Shown one piece after another: positions 18,013 through 26,096 of a stretch of 64,000 nt of DNA. The translations under genes were made by a program, and so were the position numbers. Position 1 is the first letter of the stretch. Every line of letters begins with the position of its first letter. The stretch comes from an uncultured Caulobacterales bacterium (lineage in GTDB: Bacteria > Pseudomonadota > Alphaproteobacteria > Caulobacterales > Caulobacteraceae), in NCBI GenBank assembly GCA_903884425.1, contig CAISEP010000003.1:124001-188000 (forward strand). Direction: 5' to 3'. The notes under the pieces are model-generated. The model was not told the DNA's origin. It searched no databases and was given only the letters and a program-made list of their open reading frames with translations.

Positions 18013-19074
18013 TTGAGCGACGATGCAGAGGTCGAGGAACGTCGTCCGGTCCTTGTCTATCCCTTCGAAACCGTTCCCGAGACGGGAACCGGCGATGCGG
18101 TGGAAGTGGCCCCGGGGGTCCTTTGGCTGCGCATGCCGCTCAGCTTCTCCCTGAAGTTCATCAATGTCTGGGCGATTCGCGACGGGGAGGGCTGGGCCAT
18201 CGTCGACACCGGCATCCAGACCAAGGAGACCGCCGACGCCTGGCGCGCGGCCTTCAAGGGGGCGCTGGGCGGCCTGCCCGTGACCCGGGTGTTCGTCACC
18301 CACATGCACCCGGATCATGTGGGCATGGCCGGCTGGCTGGTCCGCAAGTTCGATGCGCGTCTGTGGATGTCGCGGCTGGAATACATCACCTGCCGCATGC
18401 TGGCCGCCGACACGGGCCGCGAGGCCCCGCAGGACGGCATCCGCTTCTACAAGCGCGCCGGATGGTCCGAGGAGGCCATCGAGACCTACCGCACCCGCTT
18501 CGGCGGCTTCGGCAAGGGGCTCTACCCCCTGCCGGACAGCTATCGCCGCATCTCGGCGGGGGAGGTGATCCGGATCGGCGACCATGACTGGAAGATCGTC
18601 GTCGGTTCCGGCCACTCGCCGGAGCACGCTTGCCTGTACTGCCCGGACCTTGGCCTGATGATCTCCGGCGACCAGGTACTGCCGAAGATCTCGTCCAATG
18701 TGTCGGTCTTCCCCACCGAGCCGGACGGGGACCCGCTGGACGACTGGCTCACCTCCCTGGCCCATGTCCAGGCGGAGGTCCCCGCCGACGTGCTGGTGCT
18801 GCCTGCGCACAACGACCCGTTCCACGGCCTGCATATCCGGATCGAGCATCTGATCCGGGGCCATGAGCGCTCCCTGATCCGCCTTCACCGGGCGCTGGCC
18901 GAGCCGAAGCGGGCCATCGACGTGTTCGGGGCCCTGTTCGCCCGGCCCATCGGTCCGGACCTGATCGGCATGGCGACGGGGGAGAGCCTGGCGCACATCA
19001 ACTGCCTGATTCACCGGGGACGGGTGGTCTGCGAGACCGACGCCGAAGGGGTGGTCTGGTACCGGGCCGCCTGA
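18013..19074 (+). CDS. MBL-fold metallo-hydrolase (GloB-like)
   Basis: Metallo-beta-lactamase-fold hydrolase of the glyoxalase-II-like group. The 353 residues show the metal motif HMHPDHVGMAGWL, further ligands in VGSGHSPEHACLY, GDQVLP and LPAHNDPFHGLH, and a C-terminal helical extension. The start is TTG 18013 because a GGAGG at 18003-18007 is ideally spaced; the frame opens upstream at 17920 without such a signal. An SDR gene follows 43 bp later on the same strand. The natural ester or thioester substrate is unknown. Confidence 0.85.
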   Translation: MSDDAEVEERRPVLVYPFETVPETGTGDAVEVAPGVLWLRMPLSFSLKFINVWAIRDGEGWAIVDTGIQTKETADAWRAAFKGALGGLPVTRVFVTHMHPDHVGMAGWLVRKFDARLWMSRLEYITCRMLAADTGREAPQDGIRFYKRAGWSEEAIETYRTRFGGFGKGLYPLPDSYRRISAGEVIRIGDHDWKIVVGSGHSPEHACLYCPDLGLMISGDQVLPKISSNVSVFPTEPDGDPLDDWLTSLAHVQAEVPADVLVLPAHNDPFHGLHIRIEHLIRGHERSLIRLHRALAEPKRAIDVFGALFARPIGPDLIGMATGESLAHINCLIHRGRVVCETDAEGVVWYRAA

Positions 19075-19117
19075 GGGAGCGGGTCGAAGAAACGACGCAA
19101 CAGTGGGGAGAATGGAC

Positions 19118-20083
19118 ATGACGGCGCGGATCACCTCGGCCTTCGGGCCTTTCAGCACCGCCCGCGAGGTGGCGGCGGCCCATGACCTGACCGGCTGGAC
19201 CGCCGTGATCACCGGGGCGGCCACGGGCATCGGCATCGAGACCGCCAGGGCCCTGGCCGAGCGGGGCTGCGAGATCGTCATCGCCGTGCGCAAGCCCGAG
19301 CTGGGGGCCGCCGCCGCCGAGGAGATCGGCCGGACGGCTGCTGGGCCGAAGCCGCGGGTGGAGCTGCTGGACCTGGCCAGCCTGGCGTCCGTGCGCGCCT
19401 TTGCCGACCGCTGGGGGCGGCGGCCGCTGCATTTGCTGATCAACAATGCCGGGGTCATGGCCTGTCCGCTCAGCTATACCGAGGATGCCCTCGAGATGCA
19501 GATCGGCACCAATCACTTCGGCCATTACCTGCTGGCGGTCAGCCTCGCCCCCTCGCTGATGGACGGGGCGCAGGCCCGGGGCGGGCCGGTGCGGCTGGTG
19601 GCCCTGTCCTCCATCGCCCACCGCCGGGCCGGGGTGAACTTCGAGGACCCGAACTATCTGAAGCGCCCCTATGACAAGTGGGAGAGCTATGGCCAGTCCA
19701 AGACCGCCAACGCCCTCTTCGCCGTGGGCTTCCACAACCGCTTCAAGCGTCATGGCATCACCGCCAATGCGGTCATGCCCGGCGGGATCATGACCCCCCT
19801 GCAGCGTCACCTGCCCCGGGAGGAGATGATCGGCATGGGCTGGATGGACGAGGACGGCAACCTGGCCCAGGGCTTCAAGACACCGGAGCAGGGGGCCTCC
19901 ACCAGCGTCTGGGCGGCCCTGGGCGCGGAACTGGAGGGGATCGGCGGCCTCTATCTGGAGGACTGCGCCCAGGCCCTGCCGGCGTCGGAGGCCCCGCGCA
20001 TGCGGGGGGTGGAGGACTATGCCCTCGATCCCGTGCTGGCGGACCGGTTGTGGACCCTGTCCCAGTCGGCCACGGGGGCTTGA
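19118..20083 (+). CDS. Short-chain dehydrogenase/reductase (retinol dehydrogenase-like)
   Basis: NAD(P)-dependent oxidoreductase of 321 residues. The cofactor loop is ITGAATGIGIETARAL. NNAG (LLINNAGVMACPLSYTED) and YGQSKTANALF with the catalytic Tyr/Lys follow, and ALSSIAH supplies the Ser. The length and the SYTEDALEMQIGTNHFGHYL segment match the eukaryote-like RDH/WWOX branch used on lipophilic alcohols. The ATG at 19118 is placed 7 nt after GGGGAG; 19112 is an alternative. It probably forms one transcript with the MBL hydrolase before it and the two GNAT genes after it. Confidence 0.85.
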   Translation: MTARITSAFGPFSTAREVAAAHDLTGWTAVITGAATGIGIETARALAERGCEIVIAVRKPELGAAAAEEIGRTAAGPKPRVELLDLASLASVRAFADRWGRRPLHLLINNAGVMACPLSYTEDALEMQIGTNHFGHYLLAVSLAPSLMDGAQARGGPVRLVALSSIAHRRAGVNFEDPNYLKRPYDKWESYGQSKTANALFAVGFHNRFKRHGITANAVMPGGIMTPLQRHLPREEMIGMGWMDEDGNLAQGFKTPEQGASTSVWAALGAELEGIGGLYLEDCAQALPASEAPRMRGVEDYALDPVLADRLWTLSQSATGA

Positions 20084-20090
20084 AGCGCGC

Positions 20091-20573
20091 ATGAGTCTCG
20101 TCATCCGACCCCTCCGCCCCGGAGAGGCCCCGCTGGTCATGGGCTTCATCCGGGCGCTGGCCGACTACGAGAAGCTGAGCCACGAGGTGGTGGCCACCGA
20201 AGACGGGCTGGCGGCGGAGCTCTACGCCCCAGCGCCCCGGGTGTTCTGCGACATTGCCGAGCTGGACGGGGCCCCCGTGGGCTTTGCCCTGTGGTTCTAC
20301 AACTATTCCACCTTCGTCGGCCGCTGCGGCATCTGGCTGGAGGACCTGTTCGTGCTTCCGCAGGCCCGCGGGGCCGGGGCCGGCAAGGCCCTGCTGCAGG
20401 GGCTGGCGAAGCGCTGCGTGGCCGAGGGGCTGGGTCGGCTGGAATGGTCGGTGCTGGACTGGAATGCGCCCGCCATCGGCTTCTATGACAGCCTGGGGGC
20501 CGATGCCATGGACGGCTGGACCACCCGTCGCCTGCACGGGGACGCCCTGCGGCGGCTGGGAGGTGCAGGATGA
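20091..20573 (+). CDS. GNAT-family N-acetyltransferase
   Basis: Acetyl-CoA-dependent transferase of 160 residues in the spermidine/diamine acetyltransferase-like group. It shows LVIRPLRPGEAPLVMGFIRA at the N-terminus, GIWLEDLFVLPQARGAGAGK as the beta4 strand and pyrophosphate loop, and EWSVLDWNAPAIGFYDSLGA as the beta5-alpha4 signature. The acceptor is unknown. Eight bases separate it from the SDR stop, and the next gene starts inside its stop (ATGA). Confidence 0.87.
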   Translation: MSLVIRPLRPGEAPLVMGFIRALADYEKLSHEVVATEDGLAAELYAPAPRVFCDIAELDGAPVGFALWFYNYSTFVGRCGIWLEDLFVLPQARGAGAGKALLQGLAKRCVAEGLGRLEWSVLDWNAPAIGFYDSLGADAMDGWTTRRLHGDALRRLGGAG

Positions 20574-21004
20574 GAATCCGGCCGTTCCAGCCCGGTGACA
20601 GCGATGCGGTGGTGGCGCTCTGGCGCGACTGCGACCTGACCCGCAGCTGGAACGACCCCCATCGGGACATTGCCCGCAAGCTGGCCCAGCAGCCGGACGG
20701 CTTTCTGGTGGGCGAATTGCCGGACGGCACCGTCCGGGCCAGCGCCATGTTCGGCTATGACGGGCACCGGGGCTGGGTGAACTATCTGGCCGTGGGGCCG
20801 GAACTGCAGCGCCAGGGGCATGCCCGGGCCCTGATGCACGCGGGGGAGGCGTGGCTTCTCGCCCAGGGCTGTCCCAAGCTGAACCTGCAGGTCCGGCGCT
20901 CCAACCTGGCCGCCGTCGCCTTCTATGACCGGCTGGGCTATGGCGAGGACGATGTGGTCAGCCTCGGCAAGCGGCTGATCCCGGATGCCCCGCCGGCCGG
21001 ATGA
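20570..21004 (+). CDS. GNAT-family acetyltransferase, YpeA-like
   Basis: The 144-residue GNAT closely resembles E. coli YpeA in layout: MRIRPFQPGDSDAVVALWRD, FMVGEL-like FLVGELPDGTV, then WVNYLAVGPELQRQGHARAL for CoA binding and LNLQVRRSNLAAVAFYDRLG at the end. The ATGA overlap with the preceding GNAT indicates coupling. YpeA has no firmly established physiological substrate, so none is given here. Confidence 0.87.
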   Translation: MRIRPFQPGDSDAVVALWRDCDLTRSWNDPHRDIARKLAQQPDGFLVGELPDGTVRASAMFGYDGHRGWVNYLAVGPELQRQGHARALMHAGEAWLLAQGCPKLNLQVRRSNLAAVAFYDRLGYGEDDVVSLGKRLIPDAPPAG

Positions 21005-21032
21005 GGGCGCGCCTCCGGATTCGGCCTTGCGC

Positions 21033-21058
21033 TTGACGCGCGGGGGATTAGCTTCAGA
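21033..21058 (+). promoter_or_regulatory. Caulobacter-type housekeeping promoter before the VWA gene
   Basis: TTGACGC at 21033-21039 matches the alphaproteobacterial -35 consensus TTGACGS exactly. After 11 nt comes GCTTCAGA (21051-21058), a partial match to GCTANAWC. A short palindrome, TTCAG-A-CTGAA, overlaps the -10. The ATG at 21089 is 30 bp downstream. Confidence 0.5.
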
Positions 21059-21088
21059 CTGAACGCCCGTAACAAAGGTCCCGCCTGC

Positions 21089-22267
21089 ATGTTCCTGCGC
21101 TTTTTCTCGGAGCTTCGCGACGCCAAGGTCCCGGTGTCCCTGCGGGAATACCTGACCCTGATGGAGGCGATGGACCAGCACGTCATCGGCCTCGACGTGG
21201 ACGACTTCTACTACCTGTCCCGCTCCGCCCTGGTGAAGGACGAGCGCAACCTGGACAAGTTCGACCGGGTGTTCGCCCATGTTTTCAAGGGCTTCGAGCG
21301 GGTTGACGAGGACCTGATGGCGGACATCCCCGCCGAGTGGCTGAAGAAGCTCACCGAGAAGTTCCTCACCGACGAGGAAAAGGCCCAGATCGAGGCCCTG
21401 GGCGGCTTCGAGAAGCTGATGGAGACCCTGCAGGAGCGCCTGAAGGAGCAGAAGGAGCGCCACGAGGGCGGCAACAAGTGGATCGGCACCGGCGGCACCT
21501 CGCCCTTCGGGGCCAACGGCTACAATCCCGAGGGCGTGCGCATCGGCCAGGACAAGGGCCGCCACGGCAAGGCGGTGAAGGTCTGGGACAAGCGGGAATA
21601 CAAGAACCTCGACGACTCCGTCGAGCTGGGCACCCGCAACATCAAGGTGGCGCTGCGCCGCCTGCGGAAGTTTGCCCGGGAGGGCGCGCCGGACGAACTG
21701 GACCTGGGCGGCACCATCGATGCCACCTCCCGCCAGGGCTATCTCGACATCGTCATGCGGCCGGAGCGGCGCAACAAGATCAAGGTGCTGCTGTTCTTCG
21801 ACATCGGCGGCTCCATGGACAGCCACATCAAGCTCTGCGAGGAGCTGTTCTCCGCCGCCCGGACGGAATTCAAGAACCTGGAGTTCTTCTACTTCCACAA
21901 CTGCCTGTACGAGTCCGTGTGGAAGGACAATCGCCGCCGGGACGTGGAGAAGATCCCCACCTGGGACGTGCTGCACAAGTTCCCGCACGACTACAAGGTG
22001 ATCTTCGTCGGCGATGCGACCATGAGCCCCTACGAGATCACCTATCCCGGCGGCTCGGTGGAGCACTGGAACGAGGAGCCGGGGGCCATCTGGATGGACC
22101 GGGTGATGCAGATCTATCCCAGCTGCGTGTGGCTGAACCCCACGCCGGAGCGTTACTGGGACCACACCCAGTCCATCAATGTGGTGCGGCAGATCATGGG
22201 CGAGCGGATGTTCCCCCTGACCCTCGACGGCCTGGATCGGGCCATGCGGGAGCTCGTGCGGGCCTGA
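21089..22267 (+). CDS. VWA-domain protein, CoxE-like
   Basis: The 392-residue protein pairs an N-terminal helical region (MFLRFFSELRDAKVPVSLREY; VFAHVFKGFE) with a C-terminal von Willebrand A domain. Proteins of this type often work with MoxR AAA ATPases as maturation chaperones. The MIDAS position reads LLFFDIGGSMDSH, so the first Ser of the DxSxS motif is Gly. A charged linker (RLKEQKERHEGGNKW) and a Gly-rich GTGGTSPFGANGYNPEGVR segment lie between the two halves. No MoxR gene is adjacent in this window. It has its own promoter candidate. Confidence 0.85.
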   Translation: MFLRFFSELRDAKVPVSLREYLTLMEAMDQHVIGLDVDDFYYLSRSALVKDERNLDKFDRVFAHVFKGFERVDEDLMADIPAEWLKKLTEKFLTDEEKAQIEALGGFEKLMETLQERLKEQKERHEGGNKWIGTGGTSPFGANGYNPEGVRIGQDKGRHGKAVKVWDKREYKNLDDSVELGTRNIKVALRRLRKFAREGAPDELDLGGTIDATSRQGYLDIVMRPERRNKIKVLLFFDIGGSMDSHIKLCEELFSAARTEFKNLEFFYFHNCLYESVWKDNRRRDVEKIPTWDVLHKFPHDYKVIFVGDATMSPYEITYPGGSVEHWNEEPGAIWMDRVMQIYPSCVWLNPTPERYWDHTQSINVVRQIMGERMFPLTLDGLDRAMRELVRA

Positions 22268-22403
22268 TCCGGCAGGGGGTGGAACCATCCGGCGATCGGA
22301 CCGGGCCCCTTGTTTGCATCGCAGCAAAGCCTTAACGATAGGCGGGCAGAATCTGCTCCAGAACAGTACAGGTCCGGCCTTGTGTCGGCGGCGAGGCGTT
22401 TGA

Positions 22404-23282
22404 ATGGCTGAGATCAAGACGGTAGGCGTGATCGGTGCGGGGCAGATGGGCGCGGGAATCGCCCATGTCTGTGCGCTGGCTGGCTATTCCGTGCGGCTGC
22501 ACGACGTGTCCGCGGACCGGATTTCCGCAGGCCTCGCGGCGATCGAGCGCAACCTGAACCGTCAGGCCGCCCGGGGCATGATCACGGTGGAGGCCCTGCA
22601 GGGGGCCATGCCGCGGATCACCTCCGCCGTCACCCCGGCCGAGGTCGGCGACACCGACCTGGTGATCGAGGCCGCCACCGAGGACGAGGCGATCAAGAAG
22701 ATCATCTTCCGCTCCCTCACCGACCATCTGCGGCCGGACACGCTGCTGGCTTCCAATACCTCGTCCATCTCCATCACAAGGCTGGCCTCGGTCACCGACC
22801 GGCCGGAGAAGTTCATCGGCCTGCACTTCATGAATCCCGTGCCGCTGATGAAGCTTGTGGAGATCATCCGCGGCATTGCCACCGATCCGGCCACCTACGA
22901 GAACGCCGTGGGCTTTGCCAAGTCCCTGGGCAAGACCACCGCCAATGCCGAGGACTTCCCCGCCTTCATCGTCAACCGGGTGCTGGTGCCGATGATCAAC
23001 GAGGCGATCTACACCCTGTACGAGGGCGTCGGCACGGTGGACGCCATCGACACGGCCCTGAAGCTGGGTGCCAACCATCCCATGGGGCCGCTGGAACTGG
23101 GCGACTTCATCGGCCTGGACACGGTGCTGGCCATCATGAACGTGCTGCACGACGGCCTGGCGGACTCCAAGTACCGGCCCTGTCCGCTGCTGGTGAAGTA
23201 TGTCGAGGCCGGCTGGCTGGGCCGCAAGGCCGGTCGCGGCTTCTATGACTATCGCGGCGAGACCCCGGTCCCCACCCGCTAG
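22404..23282 (+). CDS. hbd: 3-hydroxybutyryl-CoA/3-hydroxyacyl-CoA dehydrogenase
   Basis: NAD(P)-dependent oxidation or reduction at C3 of short-chain 3-hydroxyacyl-CoA, used in butanoate, PHB or fatty-acid metabolism. The 292 residues give a single-domain enzyme: Rossmann motif GVIGAGQMGAGIAHV, the SNTSSISITRLAS and GLHFMNPVPLMKLVEI segments, catalytic His/Glu region, and C-terminal domain with LGANHPMGPLELGDFIGLD. No hydratase domain is fused, unlike FadB. The stop overlaps the convergent gluQ stop by 4 bp. Confidence 0.93.
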   Translation: MAEIKTVGVIGAGQMGAGIAHVCALAGYSVRLHDVSADRISAGLAAIERNLNRQAARGMITVEALQGAMPRITSAVTPAEVGDTDLVIEAATEDEAIKKIIFRSLTDHLRPDTLLASNTSSISITRLASVTDRPEKFIGLHFMNPVPLMKLVEIIRGIATDPATYENAVGFAKSLGKTTANAEDFPAFIVNRVLVPMINEAIYTLYEGVGTVDAIDTALKLGANHPMGPLELGDFIGLDTVLAIMNVLHDGLADSKYRPCPLLVKYVEAGWLGRKAGRGFYDYRGETPVPTR

Positions 23283-24154
23283 GACGACCCGACGGCCTCG
23301 GCGATCCGTCGCCGGACATCCGCCACCGTCTCTCCCGCCTCCCGCAGGGCCCGCAGGGCCGGCGCGCCGTTGCGCTTGGCCAGTCGCTTGCCGTCGGGAC
23401 CCATCAGCAGGGGATGGTGGCGATAGGTGGGCGTCGGCAGGCCGAGCAGGGCCTGCAGCAGGCGCTGCACATGGGCCGCCTCGAACAGGTCGCAGCCGCG
23501 GATCACGTCGGTGACCCCTTGGCGGGCATCGTCGACCACCACCGCCAGATGATAGGCGACCCCCACATCCTTGCGGGCCAGCACGATGTCCCCCAGCCGC
23601 TCCGGCGCGGCCCGGATCACCCCGTGCTCCCCCTCTGGACCGTGACCGTCCTCGAGGAAGGTGAGGGCGGAGGCTGCCGGTCCCAGGTGACGCCGCGCCG
23701 CGGCAAGGGACAGCCGCCAGGCAAAGGCCTCCCCCCGGGCCAGGCGTTCGGCCTCCTCGTCCGGTGCCAGAGGGCCGCCGACGAACACGGCGCCTGAGGG
23801 GCCGTGGGGGGCGCGGGTGATCTCGGCCGCCACGTCCGCCCGGGTCCGGAAACAGCGATAGATCAGGCCCTTGGCGGCCAGATCCTCAAGTGCAGCATGA
23901 TAGTCGGCCAGATGCTCCGACTGGCGCAGGACCGGGGTCTCCCAGCGAAGGCCCAGCCAGGCCAGATCCTCGAAAATCCCGGCCTCGAAGGCCGGGCGGA
24001 CGCGGGTTGCGTCGATATCCTCGATCCGCAGAAGAAAGCGCCCTCCGGCGGCGACGGCGGCGTCCCAGGCGGTCAGGGCGGAGAAGGCGTGCCCCAGATG
24101 CAGCTCCCCCGTGGGCGAGGGGGCAAACCGGGTGGTCCATGCGCGCACCACCAC
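23279..24154 (-). CDS. gluQ: Glutamyl-Q tRNA(Asp) synthetase
   Basis: Paralogue of the GluRS catalytic core that glutamylates queuosine in the anticodon of tRNA-Asp. The 291 residues lack the anticodon-binding domain, as in the family. The HIGH-like motif is in APSPTGELHLGHAFSAL, and the KMSKS equivalent is KRLAKRNGAP. The zinc-site region reads YRCFRTRAD, where E. coli-type enzymes have paired cysteines, so the zinc may be missing. GTG start at 24154, 4 bp after the end of the tetR-like gene, in one operon. Confidence 0.9.
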   Translation of the reverse strand: MVVRAWTTRFAPSPTGELHLGHAFSALTAWDAAVAAGGRFLLRIEDIDATRVRPAFEAGIFEDLAWLGLRWETPVLRQSEHLADYHAALEDLAAKGLIYRCFRTRADVAAEITRAPHGPSGAVFVGGPLAPDEEAERLARGEAFAWRLSLAAARRHLGPAASALTFLEDGHGPEGEHGVIRAAPERLGDIVLARKDVGVAYHLAVVVDDARQGVTDVIRGCDLFEAAHVQRLLQALLGLPTPTYRHHPLLMGPDGKRLAKRNGAPALRALREAGETVADVRRRIAEAVGSS

Positions 24155-24158
24155 GGCC

Positions 24159-24800
24159 TCAGCGGGCCTGGAAGTTTCCGGTGCGCCGCAGGAGCTCGCG
24201 ATAGAAGTTCAGTTCCCCGCCCAGGGCCTCCTTCAGCGGGGCGAACTGGGCGAAACCACCCATCTCTGCAATCCCGTGGGCGGAGCACCAGGCGGCGATG
24301 GTCGCCAGCTCCACGTCGATCTCGCTGTCGGGCGAGGCGCGGCCCGCCTCGATCATGGCGTTGCGGACGATGGCATAGGCGGAGTGCTCCTTCTCGTGCA
24401 TCTCCGGGGGCAGGGCCTCCATGTTCCGGCTGCAGTCATACATCAGCCGGTAGAGGGCCGGATTGTCCCGGGCGAACAGCACATAGGCCACGCCGATGGC
24501 GGTGATCCGCTCGGCCACCGTGCCGCCGACCCGGTGGATCTCGGCGGCCATCACCTCGCCCAGCTCCTCGAAGCCCAGCTTGCCCACGGCCAGCACCAGC
24601 TCCTGCTTGTCCTTGAAGTGGTGATAGGGGGCGGCGGGGGAGACCCCGGCCTCCCGCGCCACGCCGCGCAGGGACAGGGCCTGGGCCCCGTCGCGCACGA
24701 CGATGGTCCGCGCCGCCTCGATCAGGGCCCGTCTGAGATCGCCATGGTGATAGGGGCGATTTTCTTGGGCGTCCGTTTCCGGGGGCAGGGTGTCGGTCAC
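24159..24800 (-). CDS. TetR-family transcriptional regulator
   Basis: DNA-binding repressor of 213 residues. The helix-turn-helix lies in the first 65 residues: ALIEAARTIVVRDGAQALSL followed by GVAREAGVSPAAPYHHFKDK. The C-terminal ligand domain is of the WHG/TetR_C type (VAYVLFARDNPALYRLMYDC). The effector is unknown. GTG start at 24800. It faces the gene for a 41-residue membrane peptide across a 164-bp gap that contains a strong promoter overlapped by an inverted repeat, a likely operator. Confidence 0.9.
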   Translation of the reverse strand: MTDTLPPETDAQENRPYHHGDLRRALIEAARTIVVRDGAQALSLRGVAREAGVSPAAPYHHFKDKQELVLAVGKLGFEELGEVMAAEIHRVGGTVAERITAIGVAYVLFARDNPALYRLMYDCSRNMEALPPEMHEKEHSAYAIVRNAMIEAGRASPDSEIDVELATIAAWCSAHGIAEMGGFAQFAPLKEALGGELNFYRELLRRTGNFQAR

Positions 24801-24855
24801 GCGGGAAATCCTTTGTACGTCCCATGTCTAGGACGATATCCAAACGCCGTAAAGA

Positions 24856-24889
24856 TCATCTTGACAGCGTTCAGATGAATTGCTATCTA
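24856..24889 (+). promoter_or_regulatory. Sigma-70-type promoter overlapped by TetR operator candidate
   Basis: TTGACA (24861-24866) and TATCTA (24884-24889) are separated by exactly 17 nt. The inverted repeat TCATCT (24856-24861)/AGATGA (24873-24878), with 11-nt centre, overlaps the -35 and spacer. This is where a TetR dimer encoded by the divergent gene would block transcription of the small downstream gene. Confidence 0.6.
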
Positions 24890-24964
24890 AGCATCGTCAA
24901 GATCGAGCGGCGGCCACGGAATGGTCCGGACGCCCCGCAGATCCCGATCCTTGGGGATACTTCC

Positions 24965-25090
24965 ATGACCACGCAAGACAAGGCCCGCAACTTGGTGATC
25001 CGCATCGTCGAGCGCATGTTCGACCGCGCTGGCGTCCTGATGCTCCTGGCGCTGGGCGTCGCCACCGCCGGTGCCACCGTCGGCCTCTAG
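24965..25090 (+). CDS. 41-residue membrane peptide divergent from tetR
   Basis: Small hypothetical protein: a polar basic N-terminus (MTTQDKARNLVIRIVERMFD) followed by one hydrophobic segment (AGVLMLLALGVATAGATVGL), so it is probably a single-pass inner-membrane peptide. The ATG at 24965 lies about 75 bp downstream of a near-consensus promoter, which supports expression. A longer in-frame opening from 24824 would start upstream of that promoter and is rejected. I do not recognise the family. Control by the neighbouring TetR protein is inferred from layout. Confidence 0.55.
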   Translation: MTTQDKARNLVIRIVERMFDRAGVLMLLALGVATAGATVGL

Positions 25091-25102
25091 GCCGTCCTCC
25101 TG

Positions 25103-25121
25103 CGGCGGCCTCGCGCCGCCG
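25103..25121 (+). terminator. Short GC-rich hairpin after the membrane peptide
   Basis: CGGCGGC (25103-25109) pairs with GCCGCCG (25115-25121) across a 5-nt loop, 12 bp after the stop codon. No U-run follows, so termination would be weak. Confidence 0.35.
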
Positions 25122-25144
25122 ATGGGTCCGGGCTAGTCTGGGGC

Positions 25145-25945
25145 ATGGCCCGAACCTCCGATCCTTCCCACACCCCGTTTTCCGGTCCGTCCTCCCACGA
25201 TGACCGGAAGACCCGCCCACCGGCCCCGGCGGTCGCGCCGTCCTCCCCCGAAGACGCGACCCCGGCCGGATCGGAGCGGACCTCGCCCGCCGCCATCGCC
25301 GACGCCCGGCGATGGCTGGCGGCGCGGGACCCGGTCGTGGCCCGGGCCCATGCCGCCGCGCCTGTCTTTCCCTGGCGGCTCCGACCCGGCGGATTTTCCG
25401 GGCTCCTGAAGATGATCGTCGAACAGCAGGTCTCCATCGCCTCGGCCGCAGCCATCTGGCGGCGGGTGGAGACGGGTCTTGCGGAAGTGACCCCCGAGGC
25501 CGTCCTCGCCCGCGACCTCGAGACCCTGCGGAGCTTCGGCCTCTCCGCGCCCAAGGCCCGCTACGCCCTGGGACTGGCGGAGGCGGTGAGGGCCCGGCGG
25601 ATCGACTTTGCGGGCCTGGACCGGCTGGACGATGCCGAGGCGGTGGCGGCCCTGACCGCCCTCAAGGGCGTCGGCCGCTGGACAGCCGAGACCTATCTGA
25701 TGTTCTGCCACGGCCGGATGGACGTGTTTCCCGCCGGGGACGTGGCCCTGCAGGAGGCGCACCGGGTGGCCGCCGGCCATAGCGACCGCGCGGCGGAAAA
25801 GGCGCTCTACCTGACCGCCGAGGCGTGGCGGCCGTACCGCGGCGTCGCGGCGCACCTGCTGTGGGCCTATTACGGGGCCCTGAAGCGCGGGGAGGCCGCC
25901 CCGCCGGAATCCGTCATCCCACCGTCGTCGAATCGGCCATACTGA
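25145..25945 (+). CDS. DNA-3-methyladenine glycosylase II family (AlkA-like)
   Basis: Base-excision repair glycosylase that removes alkylated bases. The 266 residues have a disordered Pro/Ser-rich N-terminal 45 residues, then the HhH-GPD fold: MIVEQQVSIASAAAIWRR, the hairpin LTALKGVGRWTAETYLM, and the catalytic Asp in VFPAGDVALQEAHRV. It is shorter than E. coli AlkA (282) and lacks its N-terminal TBP-like domain, as in many alphaproteobacterial homologues. The ATG at 25145 is used; the true start could be further in, because the first 45 residues are not conserved in character. Confidence 0.88.
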   Translation: MARTSDPSHTPFSGPSSHDDRKTRPPAPAVAPSSPEDATPAGSERTSPAAIADARRWLAARDPVVARAHAAAPVFPWRLRPGGFSGLLKMIVEQQVSIASAAAIWRRVETGLAEVTPEAVLARDLETLRSFGLSAPKARYALGLAEAVRARRIDFAGLDRLDDAEAVAALTALKGVGRWTAETYLMFCHGRMDVFPAGDVALQEAHRVAAGHSDRAAEKALYLTAEAWRPYRGVAAHLLWAYYGALKRGEAAPPESVIPPSSNRPY

Positions 25946-26096
25946 GACTGTCGGCGGACACGGGGTGAGGCTTCACCCCCCCCCTTCGCCGGGCATGCGG
26001 TTCTACAGCTAGAAGGAGCTCTGCCTTCAGGTTCTCCGCTGTCACCCTCAAAGGCCGTGTCGCCGGGCCCGATGTCCCCGTGGGGGCTGGCCCGCC

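Noticed and set aside
22311-22339. TTGTTT-N17-TAACGA as promoter of the hydroxyacyl-CoA dehydrogenase gene
   Set aside because: Only two positions of the -10 hexamer agree; too weak to list.
24824-24964. Longer version of the 41-residue peptide starting at 24824
   Set aside because: It would begin upstream of, and read through, the strong promoter and operator.
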